Shown here: piece by piece, positions 33,392 to 42,691 of the stretch | Layout: each line of letters starts with the position of its first letter | Numbering within the stretch: position 1 is the first letter of the stretch | Assembly: GCA_977006965.1 (NCBI GenBank) | Contig: OZ345371.1 | Span: 2,542,001 to 2,606,000 of the forward strand | Source of the DNA: Phymatolithon calcareum | Taxonomy: Eukaryota; Rhodophyta; Florideophyceae; Hapalidiales | DNA length: 64,000 nt | Reading direction: 5' to 3' | Made by a program: the position numbers and the translations under genes | Notes under the pieces: generated by a model | What the model was told of the DNA's origin: nothing | The model's input: the letters and a program-made list of their open reading frames with translations, nothing else | Database searches by the model: none

Positions 33392-36154
33392 ATGGGCAAT
33401 CGCGGAAGCGCGCTACCCAAAGGTGCAGACAGCGACCCAGCAGACTCAAATCTCTTCCGGGAGGCACATTCCAGTGAAATCAACGAAATTGACGGCAATG
33501 ACCCTCTTCGGTTGATAAGTCAGTACACTCGCGCAATCGATGAGCATGGAGATATGGATGCCATGAACAGCTTGGCAACCTTGTTTATCCACGGCGCAGA
33601 GGGCCTACCGAAAGACCCGCCTCGCGCGATGGAGCTGTATACTCGAGCGATCGAGGAAGGGGGGAATCAAGATGCGATGAACAACCTTGGAGAGCTACTA
33701 CAAAATGGTGCTGATGGTGTGCCAGCAAACTTGAATCGTGCCAAGCATCTTTACATGCGCGCTATTGACGAAGGCGAGCATATAAAGGCCATGAACAATC
33801 TGGCACATCTGATGCTAGAAGGAGGAGAAGGCGTTCCAGCAGATCCGTGTTGAGCAGTGGAGCTGTTTTCAAGAGCGATCAGTGAAGGCCAGGATGTGAA
33901 TTCCATGCATCGGCTCGCAGGTGTGCTGGGGCGAGGAGCAGAAGGCGTACCAGCGAATATTCCTCGTGCAGTTCAGCTCTACACTCGTGCCATCGAGGAG
34001 GGCAGATGCATATCTTCTATGCGTAAACTGGCCCTATTGCTGGAGGGCGGCGCTGACAATTTGCCAGCAGAGCCAATTCGGGCCGTTGCGCTTTACACAC
34101 GAGCAATTGATGAAGGCGCAGACGGGGCCTCATTATACCATCTGGCTAACTTGCTGAAAAATGGAGCTGAAGGAGTACCGGCCGACCCGCGACGGGCAGT
34201 GGAGCTCTATCACCGTGCAATCGAAGAATGTGGTCATGTGCATGCCATGAACAACTTGGCGAGTTTTCTCATGAATGGAGCAGAGGGTGTTCCTGCTGAT
34301 CCGGTTCGTGCTTTTGACTTATACAAACGTGCAGCAGATGAGGGTCCGGATGTGGTCTCAATGAATAATTTAGCAAAATTGCTGAGGAGAGGGGCTGAAG
34401 GAGTACCAGCAGACCCTCGTCGAGCTGTAGAGCTTTACAATAGGGTCATCGAGGAATATCAGGATGTTGATGCCATGACCGGCTTGGGGACCTTGCTTCT
34501 ACATGGCGCGGAGGGCGTTCTTGCAGATCCACTTCGTGCTGTTGAACTATACATGCAAGCAATTGACAAGGGCGAAGATACGATAGCAATGTACAACCTG
34601 GCAAATTTGCTGAGTAGTGAGGTTGAAGGAGTACCAGCAGACCCTCGTCGTGCAGTGGAACTCTATACACGTGCCATAGAGAAATGTAAGCATGTTCCAT
34701 CCATGACAAACTTGGGGGCCTTGTTCCAACATGGAGCAGAATGTGTTCCAGTAGATTCGGTTCGTGCAAGTGAGCTGTACACACGAGCAATTGATGAGGG
34801 CGCATCCGTTGCTTCCATGTACAACCTGGCAAATATGCTCCGAAGCGGTGTTGATGGCTTACCGGCGGACCCTCGTCGTGCGGTAGAGCTCTACGATCGA
34901 GCCGTTAAAGAAGGAAAGAATATTGATGCCATGATACACTTGGGGTCTTTACTCGAAGATGGGGCAGAAGGTGTACCAGCAAATCCGAAACGTTCTCTTG
35001 AACTGTACACAAGTGCAATCGATGCGGGTGGAGACGGGACCTCGCTTTACTACCTGGCAAACTTGTTGAGAAGTGGCGGTGAAGGAGTACCCGCTGACCC
35101 GCGCCGGGCAGTGGAGCTCTATAATCGTGCCATTGAGGAATACAAGGATGTTGATGCCATGAACGACTTGGGGGCCTTGTTCCACGATGGCGCAGAGGGT
35201 GTTCCGGTAGATTCTCTTCGTGCTCAGGAGCTGTACTCACGAGCAATTGATGAGGGCGCAGATGCACGTGCAATGTACAACCTTGCAAATTTGTTGATCA
35301 GAGAAGATCCGCGTCGTTCAGTGGAGCTCTATAATCGTGCGATCGAGGAAAAAGGTCATGTACGGTCCATGGTCAGCCTTGGATACTTGCTGCAGGAAGG
35401 TGCAGAAGGTGTCCCGGCAGATCCGGTCCGTTCTATTGAGCTTTACAACCGTGCAATTACTACGAAATCAGATGTGGTTGCAATGTTCGACCTCGCAAAT
35501 TTGCTGAGTGTCGGGGCTGAAGGAGTGCAGGCAGATCCTCATCGTGCAGTTGAGCTCTATAGTCGTGCCGTCGAGGAAGGTGGGCATGTCCTTTCGATGA
35601 ACAACTTGGCGTGCTTTCTGCGAAATGGCGCAGGTGGTGTTCCGGAAGATCCGGTTCGTGCCCTTGAGCTGTTCACAAGAGCAATTGATGAGGGCGCAGA
35701 TGTGTTAGCAATGCACAACCTGGCAAATATGTTGAAAGTTGGAACTGAAGGAGTACCCGCCGACCCTCGCCGTGCGGCGAATCTCTTAAATCGTGCCGTC
35801 GAGGAAGGCGGACATGTGGGTGCGATGATTAGCTTGGGAACCTTGCTCCAACATGGCACAGAGGATGTTCCTGAGGATGTGCCCCGTGCAGTGCAACTAT
35901 TTTCTCGTGCCATCGATGAGGCAGGAAGCCAACTTGCAATCATAAGGCTTGGTTCCCTGCTTGAGCATGGCGGAGAGGGCGTGCCGGAAAACAGCCTTCG
36001 TGCCGTGGAGCTGTATTCTCGGGCCATCGACGAGTTTGAAGATAAAAATGCAATGGTAAACTTGGCATTGCTGTTGCGACGTGGTGGAGAACTTTTACCG
36101 GCAGACCCGACTGGAGCTACACAGCTATTAAGGAAGGTACACTCCTTGGCGTAG
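33392..36154 (+). pseudogene. SEL1-2: Sel1-like repeat gene with one nonsense codon (unit A)
   Basis: Full-length equivalent of SEL1-4 (920 residues) but for TGA at 33851-33853, where SEL1-1 has CGA and SEL1-3/SEL1-4 have GGA. Without it the frame is open to 36154. The likely start is GCCATGG at 33392 (MGNRGSALPKG), not the ATG five codons upstream, because it aligns with the MDNRGS start of SEL1-1. It has 22 repeats of 38 residues (one of 32) and a closing partial repeat. A TGA after about 150 residues would leave four repeats; readthrough or reinitiation at the next ATG (33857 frame) cannot be excluded. Confidence 0.85.
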
Positions 36155-36288
36155 AGTGTGGAAACAGCTTAATATTATTACCTACTGGAGTGAAATAAGG
36201 GCATGTATATTGTATACTTATCTAAAAATAGTAAAACGGCAAAATCGTAAAATTTTGACTTTTTGAGATACATACCCATGTTTATTGG

Positions 36289-37373
36289 GAGACGAGAAGA
36301 AGAGGGGTGATTCCTTCCGACACTCATGTTTTCGGAAAGTATGCCGAACACCGCCGGGACCGAATGCGAGTTCTGTGCCGACTGGGACCACCAAAGATGA
36401 GGAGACGTCATCAAGCAGAAAGGTTTGCATTAAGCCTGGTAAGGCACAAAAAGCGCCTTGAAGAAACAGAAGAGTACGTTGGAAGAGATGAGGACGTAAA
36501 GGAAGCAATGAAGGATATTGAATATCTCAAGATGTATGAAGACTTGCGACAAGCCCTTCAGAAAGCCCAGGAGGGATCTGTCACGAAGAAGACGAGGAGA
36601 GAAGAAACAATTAAGGTATGGGAAAAGGAAGAAGAAGGCAGGTCAATGAAGATTCCTATTGAAGGCAAGCTACCAGGGATCCTTTACATAGGAGAAAGAA
36701 CAACACGTTTAAGGTGCCTAAGGTTGACATTCAACCGAGCACCCCTTTGGAGGAAATCAGTGTTGGGTGCGTACTGTGGGATTACCGCGGTGGTCGAACT
36801 AGTCGCCTTACAACGTACTCTAGCGTCATCGAAGATGAGTACAGAAATTGAGTTTGAGTGCAAGAGACTTACCGGAGCTCTTGTTGGGAGAGAATTACGA
36901 ATCAAGAACGTTTTGAGCAGCCAGATGACTATAGCGTAGAGATTATGCAAGAGCTGCCCCGTTACTCCAAGGTGAGGCTTTGGGAGCTCTCAAAAATAAA
37001 ATCATCAAATATCCCCTTCCGACACTCTGTTTTTTGACTGAAAAAAATCGATACAATCGCGCGAAGTACAGGCTTCTTTGCACGCACTGGTTATTTCACC
37101 GCTTCCCATACTCCTGGCAAGAGCAAGCAAGAAACGAGGATTCCAAACTAGATGAATCCCTCAAGGATATTTCAAACTTAATGCCCAAACAACGACTTTC
37201 CGATATTCGAAAAGAGATGCTGGAAATGGCAGTTGATACTGTCCAAAGAAAATGTCCGAAATCAACTACTTAAATGAGAACGTAAGCGAAAGATTGTAGC
37301 GCAACGAAATGGCTTTCAGATGCAATGATAATTGCCAAAGGGAGCTTCAACTAAACAGAAATCCAATCCCAAG
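36289..37373 (+). mobile_element. LINE-C 3' fragment with nested LINE-A2 (unit A)
   Basis: Flanked by CCCATGTTTATTGG (36275-36288) and CTCATGTTTATTGG (37374-37387). The LINE-C part encodes RYNRAKYRLLCTHWLFHRFP...EMLEMAVDTVQRKCPKSTT (37040-37273), the basic RT C-terminus, then a short 3' UTR ending TAAACAGAAATCCAATCC. The unit B copy (55215-55597) lacks the nested LINE-A2, so LINE-C came before the duplication. Confidence 0.85.
36326..37014 (+). mobile_element. LINE-A2 fragment private to unit A
   Basis: Perfect 13-bp target duplication CCTTCCGACACTC (36313-36325 and 37015-37027); the empty site in unit B is at 55239-55251. The frame to 36939 encodes the post-RT region (FGKYAEHRRDRMRVLCRLGPP... 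to ...FECKRLTGALVG). It ends CATCAAATATCC without a poly(A) tail. Confidence 0.95.
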
Positions 37374-37603
37374 CTCATGTTTATTGGCCATGAGTCAGAC
37401 AGCTATCCCTGCCCTTTATAGTGAAGATTCTGCGAAAATCTTTCAGAAGGGGAAGAAAACGTACATAGTTCACTGCGTATAGTGCTTATATGCAATATGA
37501 TGAATTACTTTTCACCATACAAGTGCAAGACATCATGGAAATTGGAAAAACGCACCACGTAGGCAGAATATCAAATACAATTTCAAAGGTCAGGTTCAAA
37601 GTG

Positions 37604-37845
37604 AAATCCATGAAATATTTCTTTCCCTCAAAAGAGCCTTGAACTCTAGAGGACGGCGATAAAGACGCAAAGGTCTGCTCCGCTTGGGAGTTAATCCTGG
37701 TGATAACGCCATCACGTCACAGGAGGAGTCCAGCTCAGATTCATATTCGGATTGCAGTTCAACACCTTCTATTTCTGCTTCCTGTGATGAGTTTGGAGAA
37801 GGTGAAAATTGTACAAGAGCACCGTACACGGTAAAGCATGCACAT
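37604..37845 (+). pseudogene. Small acidic Ser-rich ORF relic after SEL1-2
   Basis: Diverged relative of the 81-codon ORF at 26523-26768. It has SSSDSYSDCSSTPSISAS, then CDEFGEGEN, but a stop (TGA near 37639) and a frame change in the first half. In frame 37684-38016 it runs on into TM-relic DNA, which I regard as fortuitous. Confidence 0.45.
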
Positions 37846-38420
37846 TTTCTTCACCTTCTTGAAGGAGGCCGTGAAATCTTCAGCATATGGGCACCCGCTT
37901 GGCCCTTGATTCTCAAAACAAAACGCATTCTTGCTCTAAACATGGCGTCGTCCAATCTTCGTTCTGAGTACTTATATGCACTTCAACAACCGTACGCAGT
38001 AGACGTTTTTAGATAAATTTTTATAAATTTCCCCACAGTCTTGCAAATATAGGAGGTATGGCTTCCTCGGACGCTACCGACAATAGGATGTTCTTCCTTT
38101 CTGTTTCGTCTTCTGTCCGTGCCCTTAGCAAGTCTCGCTTGTTTGAAAACTCTTACTATAGTAGAATATTTTCATTGCCCGTGTTAAGATAATCGAAGCC
38201 CTTCACCGCCAGAGCGACACATAACTGCGTTAGTCCTAGATGTATTTCCAAAAGGATTACCCAATTTGGAATTGCTGCAGCCTGCACGTGCTATGGCTGC
38301 ACGAGGCGGCATTGCCGATGCGTCAGCCATCTGGTTCGTCTGCCGTAACAGGTGACGACTCGCACTGCTGCAGGGGGCCCAGGATGGCGGCTGCACATGG
38401 CTTCGACGCTATTAATAGTC
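37846..38420 (-). pseudogene. TM-cassette relic (C-terminal, LSTGK and R3 pieces), unit A
   Basis: Three pieces in the same order as at 47.56-48.07 kb. The TM C-terminal end is at about 37.83-38.03 kb. The LSTGK region is near 38.18-38.24 kb (minus strand reads LCVALAVKGFDYLNTGN). The R3 block is at 38.24-38.42 kb. All are frame-broken. It is an older, additional cassette remnant downstream of locus 2. Confidence 0.5.
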
Positions 38421-38469
38421 GATTTACATGTACATCCCACTCATCTCGCTTCAAGAGATATGAAGAAGA

Positions 38470-38571
38470 AGAAATGGGGATTTTATTTAAAAATAAAAAT
38501 CCCCATTTCTTAAAGCGTCTGCTGATGCGCAGGTAACTTTTAAAAAAGTTACCTACGCATCAGCAGACGCT
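38470..38571. repeat. Two adjacent long hairpins (unit A)
   Basis: The first hairpin (38470-38510) has arms beginning AGAAATGGGGATTTTATTT with a 2-3 nt loop. The second (38514-38571) has arms beginning AGCGTCTGCTGATGCGCAGG, about 29 bp each and almost perfect. They are separated by 3 bp. Conserved in unit B at 56694-56797. Confidence 0.9.
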
Positions 38572-39020
38572 AGGGGCAACTTTACAATTTCCAGAACTGT
38601 GTCTAGAGTGATATGAGGCTAGAAGTGGCGACCCAGTATGGTAGGGTACAAAAGCCTACCTCTGGTTCTTAACAGGGAATTGAAGCTGACCTGGTTCTAG
38701 AACTTTGCATGGACCTGTTATGGCATTGTCATATCGTGTTGTCCGTGTTGATGATTGCACGCATTCCAGGCGAATGCATCATGTGTGAGTGTGAATCTGC
38801 TCTCGCCCCAAAGGGGCTCGCTAAGTAGTGCTTTAATTTGTTGATTACCTTCTACATAGATTACGGCAGGTCGTTATTATCGCGAGCTACCGCTCGCCCT
38901 TACTGGGCGATTCCACCTGGAGCAACCGGTGTGGTTCCACGTATCTCGAGTCCAAGTGGACGACCAGAAATGTTGGACTCTTTTCTTTACAGCAACTGTT
39001 CAACTTGTAAATGTGTACTG
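38572..39020. other. Unassigned, shared with unit B
   Basis: No open frame with a motif. A CTCGC-rich run near 38800-38920 (GCTCGCTAAG, GAGCTACCGCTCGCC) is conserved in unit B. Confidence 0.35.
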
Positions 39021-39180
39021 CACATCGGCTGGACGCCCTGGTGCAGTGCGAACAACCACTCCCGAAGCATGTGTAACACTTGAGAAATTAGGAGAAAAAA
39101 CAGCGTCAGAAATCTTACTGGAAACAGTCGCACACCCCGGACTCGAACCCGGGACCTTCCCTTGGCCGCCTTACCTTTCG
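39020..39180 (-). mobile_element. tRNA-derived SINE, interrupted by LINE-A2 (unit A)
   Basis: The complement of 39145-39170 carries a B box (GGTCCCGGGTTCGAGTCC). The tRNA 5' part with an A box (TGGTCAAGTGG in unit B) lies beyond the LINE-A2 and MITE insertion, at 40371-40390. See the uninterrupted copy at 57240-57430. Confidence 0.6.
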
Positions 39181-39192
39181 CCCCCAGTCAGT

Positions 39193-40023
39193 AGCTTGGA
39201 GTGAATGTTCGAGGATTCAAACCGGAGACATGCATCAGGATCTTTAAGTCGCTAATTATCCCGAAATGGGAGTATGCGTTACACGTTACTCCAATGACAA
39301 ATAGATTGCTGTCGGCAATCGAGTCGGCAGAGGGCTTGTTCTACAAGAATGTTTTCGGAAAGTATGCCGAACACCGCCGGGACCGAATGCGAGTTCTGTG
39401 CCGACTGGGACCACCAAAGATGAGGAGACGTCATCAAGCAGAAAGGTTTGCATTAAGCCTGGTAAGGCACAAAAAGCGCCTTGAAGAAACAGAAGAGTAC
39501 GTTGGAAGAGATGAGGACGTAAAGGAAGCAATGAAGGATATTGAATATCTCAAGATGTATGAAGACTTGCGACAAGCCCTTCAGAAAGCCCAGGAGGGAT
39601 CTGTCACGAAGAAGAGGAGGAGAGAAGAAACAATTAAGGTATGGGAAAAGGAAGAAGAAGGCAGGTCAATGAAGATTCCTATTGAAGGCAAGCTACCAGG
39701 GATCCTATACATAGGAGAAAGAACAACACGTTTAAGGTGCCTAAGGTTGACATTCAACCGAGCACCCCTTTGGAGGAAATCAGTGTTGGGTGCTTACTGT
39801 GGGATTACCGCGGTGGTCGAACTAGTCGCCTTACAACGCACTCTAGCGTCATCGAAGATGAGTACAGAAATTGAGTTTGAGTGCAAGAGACTCACAGGAG
39901 CTCTTGTTAATCAAGAACGTTTTGAGCAGCCAGATGACTATAGCGTAGAGATTATGCAAGAGCTGCCCCGTTACTCCAAGGTGAGGCTTTGGGAGCTCTC
40001 AAAAATAAAATCATCAAATATCC
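39193..40023 (+). mobile_element. LINE-A2 fragment private to unit A, second copy
   Basis: The frame from 39201 encodes RGFKPETCIRIFKSLIIPKW...EYALHVTPMTN, the post-RT thumb region also seen in LINE-A1 (RGLRPLKAIKVYKALIQPRW), followed by the same segment as the 36326 copy. It ends CATCAAATATCC at the identical 3' nucleotide. The target duplication is CCCCCAGTCAGT (39181-39192); its right copy is split by the MITE at 40032-40358. The uninterrupted site is in unit B at about 57398-57410. Confidence 0.85.
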
Positions 40024-40031
40024 CCCCCAGT

Positions 40032-40358
40032 CAAAGCATTGGAATTATTTATTTATTTTTATTCTTTTCTCGAAAAGTGTCGAGAATAAATAATTTATTG
40101 TTGAACGCAGAAGCAATAAATTATTGTATTCAAGTTCAGTGAGGTATAAATAACTGGTTATTCACCGAATTATTGGATCCTTCTTGCTACTTTCTGTCGC
40201 GATAGAATAACCGGATCGAAAAAATGAGGAGTCCGATACAATAATTGTCGCAACCACGACGATCTCAATAAATACAATAAATATGCGAGACTCAGGAATA
40301 AATTATTGGAACAATAATTTAAATAATTACAATAGCAATTATTTTTTCCAATGCTTTG
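40032..40358. mobile_element. MITE with CAAAGCATTGGAA ends (327 bp)
   Basis: A perfect 13-bp terminal inverted repeat, CAAAGCATTGGAA, is flanked by CCCCCAGT (40024-40031) and CCCCCGGT (40359-40366), an 8-bp target duplication with one mismatch. The interior is rich in AATAATT words in both orientations. It sits inside the right target duplication of the preceding LINE-A2. The 8-bp duplication suggests a hAT-type mechanism. Confidence 0.85.
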
Positions 40359-40365
40359 CCCCCGG

Positions 40366-41019
40366 TCAGTTTATCCCTTGACCAGGTGATGCAGCATGTA
40401 GATACACATGAACAAAAGTCTGGGATACACGCGACTGCTGAGATCCTGCTTCGCAATGAGTTTCCCACTGACCGGTACAAAAAGCCTGGTATTCTGAGGC
40501 CTTCGCTTGCCGTGGAGAATTTGCGCGGAATTTGAGAGCCCTCAAGTCTTGGAAATCGAAAATATTTGCCATGACGTAGAATAGAAAAGACCGAATCTGT
40601 CGTTTCTGTTCTACATCATGGCTGGTAGTGTTCAGTAGCATCTCCACATTTTCAAAGTGAGCTACCGACCTTTCCTGCCTCATATATCTGGAATGAGATG
40701 TATCTTTATCGCCATTATCGCTTTGTTTTGTCGTTTCTGATATGATATGCTGTAAAATCACGACGAAAATCAAAAGATCAGCGTTCCCTTCCAAAAAAAC
40801 GCAACTGTTTTTGCTAGAAGATCCCTTCGATGTGCACGTGCTGTCCGTGCTTTTGTCGACCGCTTTTGGTACAGTAAAACTTGTTTGACACAATTGAGGT
40901 TGAAAGAGAGCTTGATGTGTTAAAGGTGAAGCGTCACGGCGGAGAAGCTTGTCCTCCGAGAAGCCATAGGCAATCGCAGACGCTCTCGCGAGGCACGGAG
41001 CTCGCGTAGAACGTACCAA
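40366..41019 (-). CDS. Hypothetical protein, 217 aa, 3' end in SINE DNA
   Basis: Starts MVRSTRAPCLARASAIAYGF; contains SEDKLLRRDASPLTHQALFQ, a hydrophobic FVVILQHII stretch, and FLFYVMANIFDFQDLRALKF. I recognise no family. The unit B copy (57430-58057) has lost one base in an A-run near 57833, which breaks the frame. The last about 20 codons here run into the tRNA-derived SINE head. Conservation between units reflects recent duplication only, so coding status is uncertain. Confidence 0.3.
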   Translation of the reverse strand: MVRSTRAPCLARASAIAYGFSEDKLLRRDASPLTHQALFQPQLCQTSFTVPKAVDKSTDSTCTSKGSSSKNSCVFLEGNADLLIFVVILQHIISETTKQSDNGDKDTSHSRYMRQERSVAHFENVEMLLNTTSHDVEQKRQIRSFLFYVMANIFDFQDLRALKFRANSPRQAKASEYQAFCTGQWETHCEAGSQQSRVSQTFVHVYLHAASPGQGIN

Positions 41020-41462
41020 AGACTCCAGATGTGACCTTCCTCAATCATAAGAGCTTCTACTTCCCTTTCTCCGAGGTCCCTCTTTTCCCTTTCGTCACCC
41101 AATCTTTTTCCCACTACTTATGCCCTGTCTGGTCCCCGACTTGAGCAGTTGTCCGCTGCTCGGCAGGTGCGAGATTAATTGTCACCATTAGCTCATCCCT
41201 CGGTCGTTTCCTGCCACAAGAGCCGACTCACATTGTATCTTCGGTTGCAACACGAGGCACAAAAAACATAATCATAATATTCTACTCATACCAGTCGAAC
41301 AATCCCTTTTCGACTTCACACATTCAACACGATGTGTAGAGCGGAATCTGCTGCCAGTACAAACGGTGGTCATGTTTCTGATCATCATTTCTGTACGCTA
41401 TCTTTTGCGGTCGCTTCGTTTGGTGAGATTTCGTGTGGATTGCGCATTTGTCACCACGTACG

Positions 41463-41715
41463 TACGATAATGCCGTTTTTCTCTCACCAAAGTTCTTCTT
41501 CTACTGGCTAACCTAAGCGCAAGGCGCAATACACGAGCTCAGAACGAATTCATGCAAGATATACCGAGATCAACAAATGGAACGCACCCGGCAGCTTTGA
41601 ATATTCAAGCAAGGGCAAGTGCTTCTCTCTTGCGGGTCGTCAATCTGCATTCAAAGAAAGCAAGTCTGCCGCTTCCATGCTACCCTCTGCAATGTGCATT
41701 GTTCTACCGAGCGAA
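41463..41715 (+). pseudogene. 5'-nucleotidase 5' fragment at the duplication junction
   Basis: Matches the first 250 bp of the pseudogene at 58507. It has a hydrophobic signal-like run (LTKVLLLLANLSA) and the N-terminal metallophosphatase region, here with one base lost in the NEFHARYTEIN codons (41549-41556). It ends exactly at the duplication breakpoint, where MITE sequence begins. Confidence 0.75.
41713..41715. other. Junction of the tandem segmental duplication
   Basis: Left of here the sequence is that of 58500-58754 (5'-nucleotidase pseudogene); right of here it is that of 23202 onward (inside the 511-bp MITE). The three bases GAA are shared by both parents (58752-58754 and 23202-23204), a microhomology junction. 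Confidence 0.9.
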
Positions 41716-41867
41716 TGTGTACGGCACCACGTCCCTCTGCTGCACACGTGTGTCCTCAGACTTATGATTCAAATTCACTTCTGGATTATCCTCAGTTTGC
41801 TGGATATCAAGTCGTTCCACATTGGTCATCCATTTAACGAGGATTGACTGTATACTTACAATATTAT

Positions 41868-42506
41868 GATAGACAAGTGGCTCCGTGGCAGCGCTTTGCG
41901 CCTATGCAAAAGATAGAAAATGAAGAGTGTAAAGTATGGAGAAGTTAAACAAAAGATCTATTCCTCCAATTTAGTGTCCTTCTCCGTCCCCCTCCCTTCT
42001 CCGTGTTTTGCATATTTACCCTCCGCTAACACTTGCCCGCTCCTCTTGTGAATCACGTGTCCTGATCTGCCCAACGTTCCAGCTCGTGTCCGCGTCTCTG
42101 GTCTGCACTGTGTCAGCCCCAAATTTCACTCTTCGCCTACTGATCCGCCACACTTGTAGTTACTCGCGTGCTGTGTATCGGCTCTCTCGTTCCTCAGGTA
42201 CGCCCCTTCTCTCACTCCCCATCTACACATGTGTACAAGTGTACTTTCCGACCTTATGTCACATCAAAAAATGTATTTTCGAGTGATTGCTCACCTCAGT
42301 GTAAATCCACCCTGTTGAACTTTATCTTGTTACTGCATACAGCCAATAGATTTCGCAGAGAAAGAAGAAAACTGGGGATTGCCCAGTGATCCCTCACCTC
42401 AGCGCGTATCCACCCTATTGAACCTTATCTTTTAAAAATGTAACCAATGAGAATCAAAAGAGACACCGACAGACACACACACAGACAGACAGCGATTTTA
42501 GTAGTA
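41868..42506. mobile_element. SINE-like insert private to unit B (about 640 bp)
   Basis: Unit A passes directly from ATATTATGA to GATGCACGTG (23346-23366); unit B has about 640 bp between. The insert starts with AGTGGCTCCGTGGCAGCGC, which resembles a tRNA A-box region. It has two diverged copies of a CTCACCTCAG...CCACCCT...TTGAAC...TTATCTT block (42289-42330 and 42392-42434), and ends with CACACAGACAGACAGAC simple sequence. The target duplication is not clear. Confidence 0.55.
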
Positions 42507-42691
42507 GTGGATGCACGTGTCATTTGGTACTCGTCACTGCACACTTGTCATCATGCTGCGATGAAGCAGGCTTGTGCATTCAAATCAGATTACTGTAAAA
42601 ACTCAGATTTTCTGCCAAACTTCCAGGTGTCCCTGGATAATCCGAAGGTCTTTCGTGTTCAAACCCACGTTACCTCTTACATCCGAGTACT

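Noticed and set aside
33851-33853. TGA in SEL1-2 as selenocysteine or programmed readthrough
   Set aside because: The sibling codons are CGA or GGA, and no SECIS-like element was seen; a point mutation is simpler.
37684-38016. 110-aa gene conserved in both units
   Set aside because: It fuses the small Ser-rich ORF relic to antisense TM-relic DNA; openness in both units reflects recent duplication.
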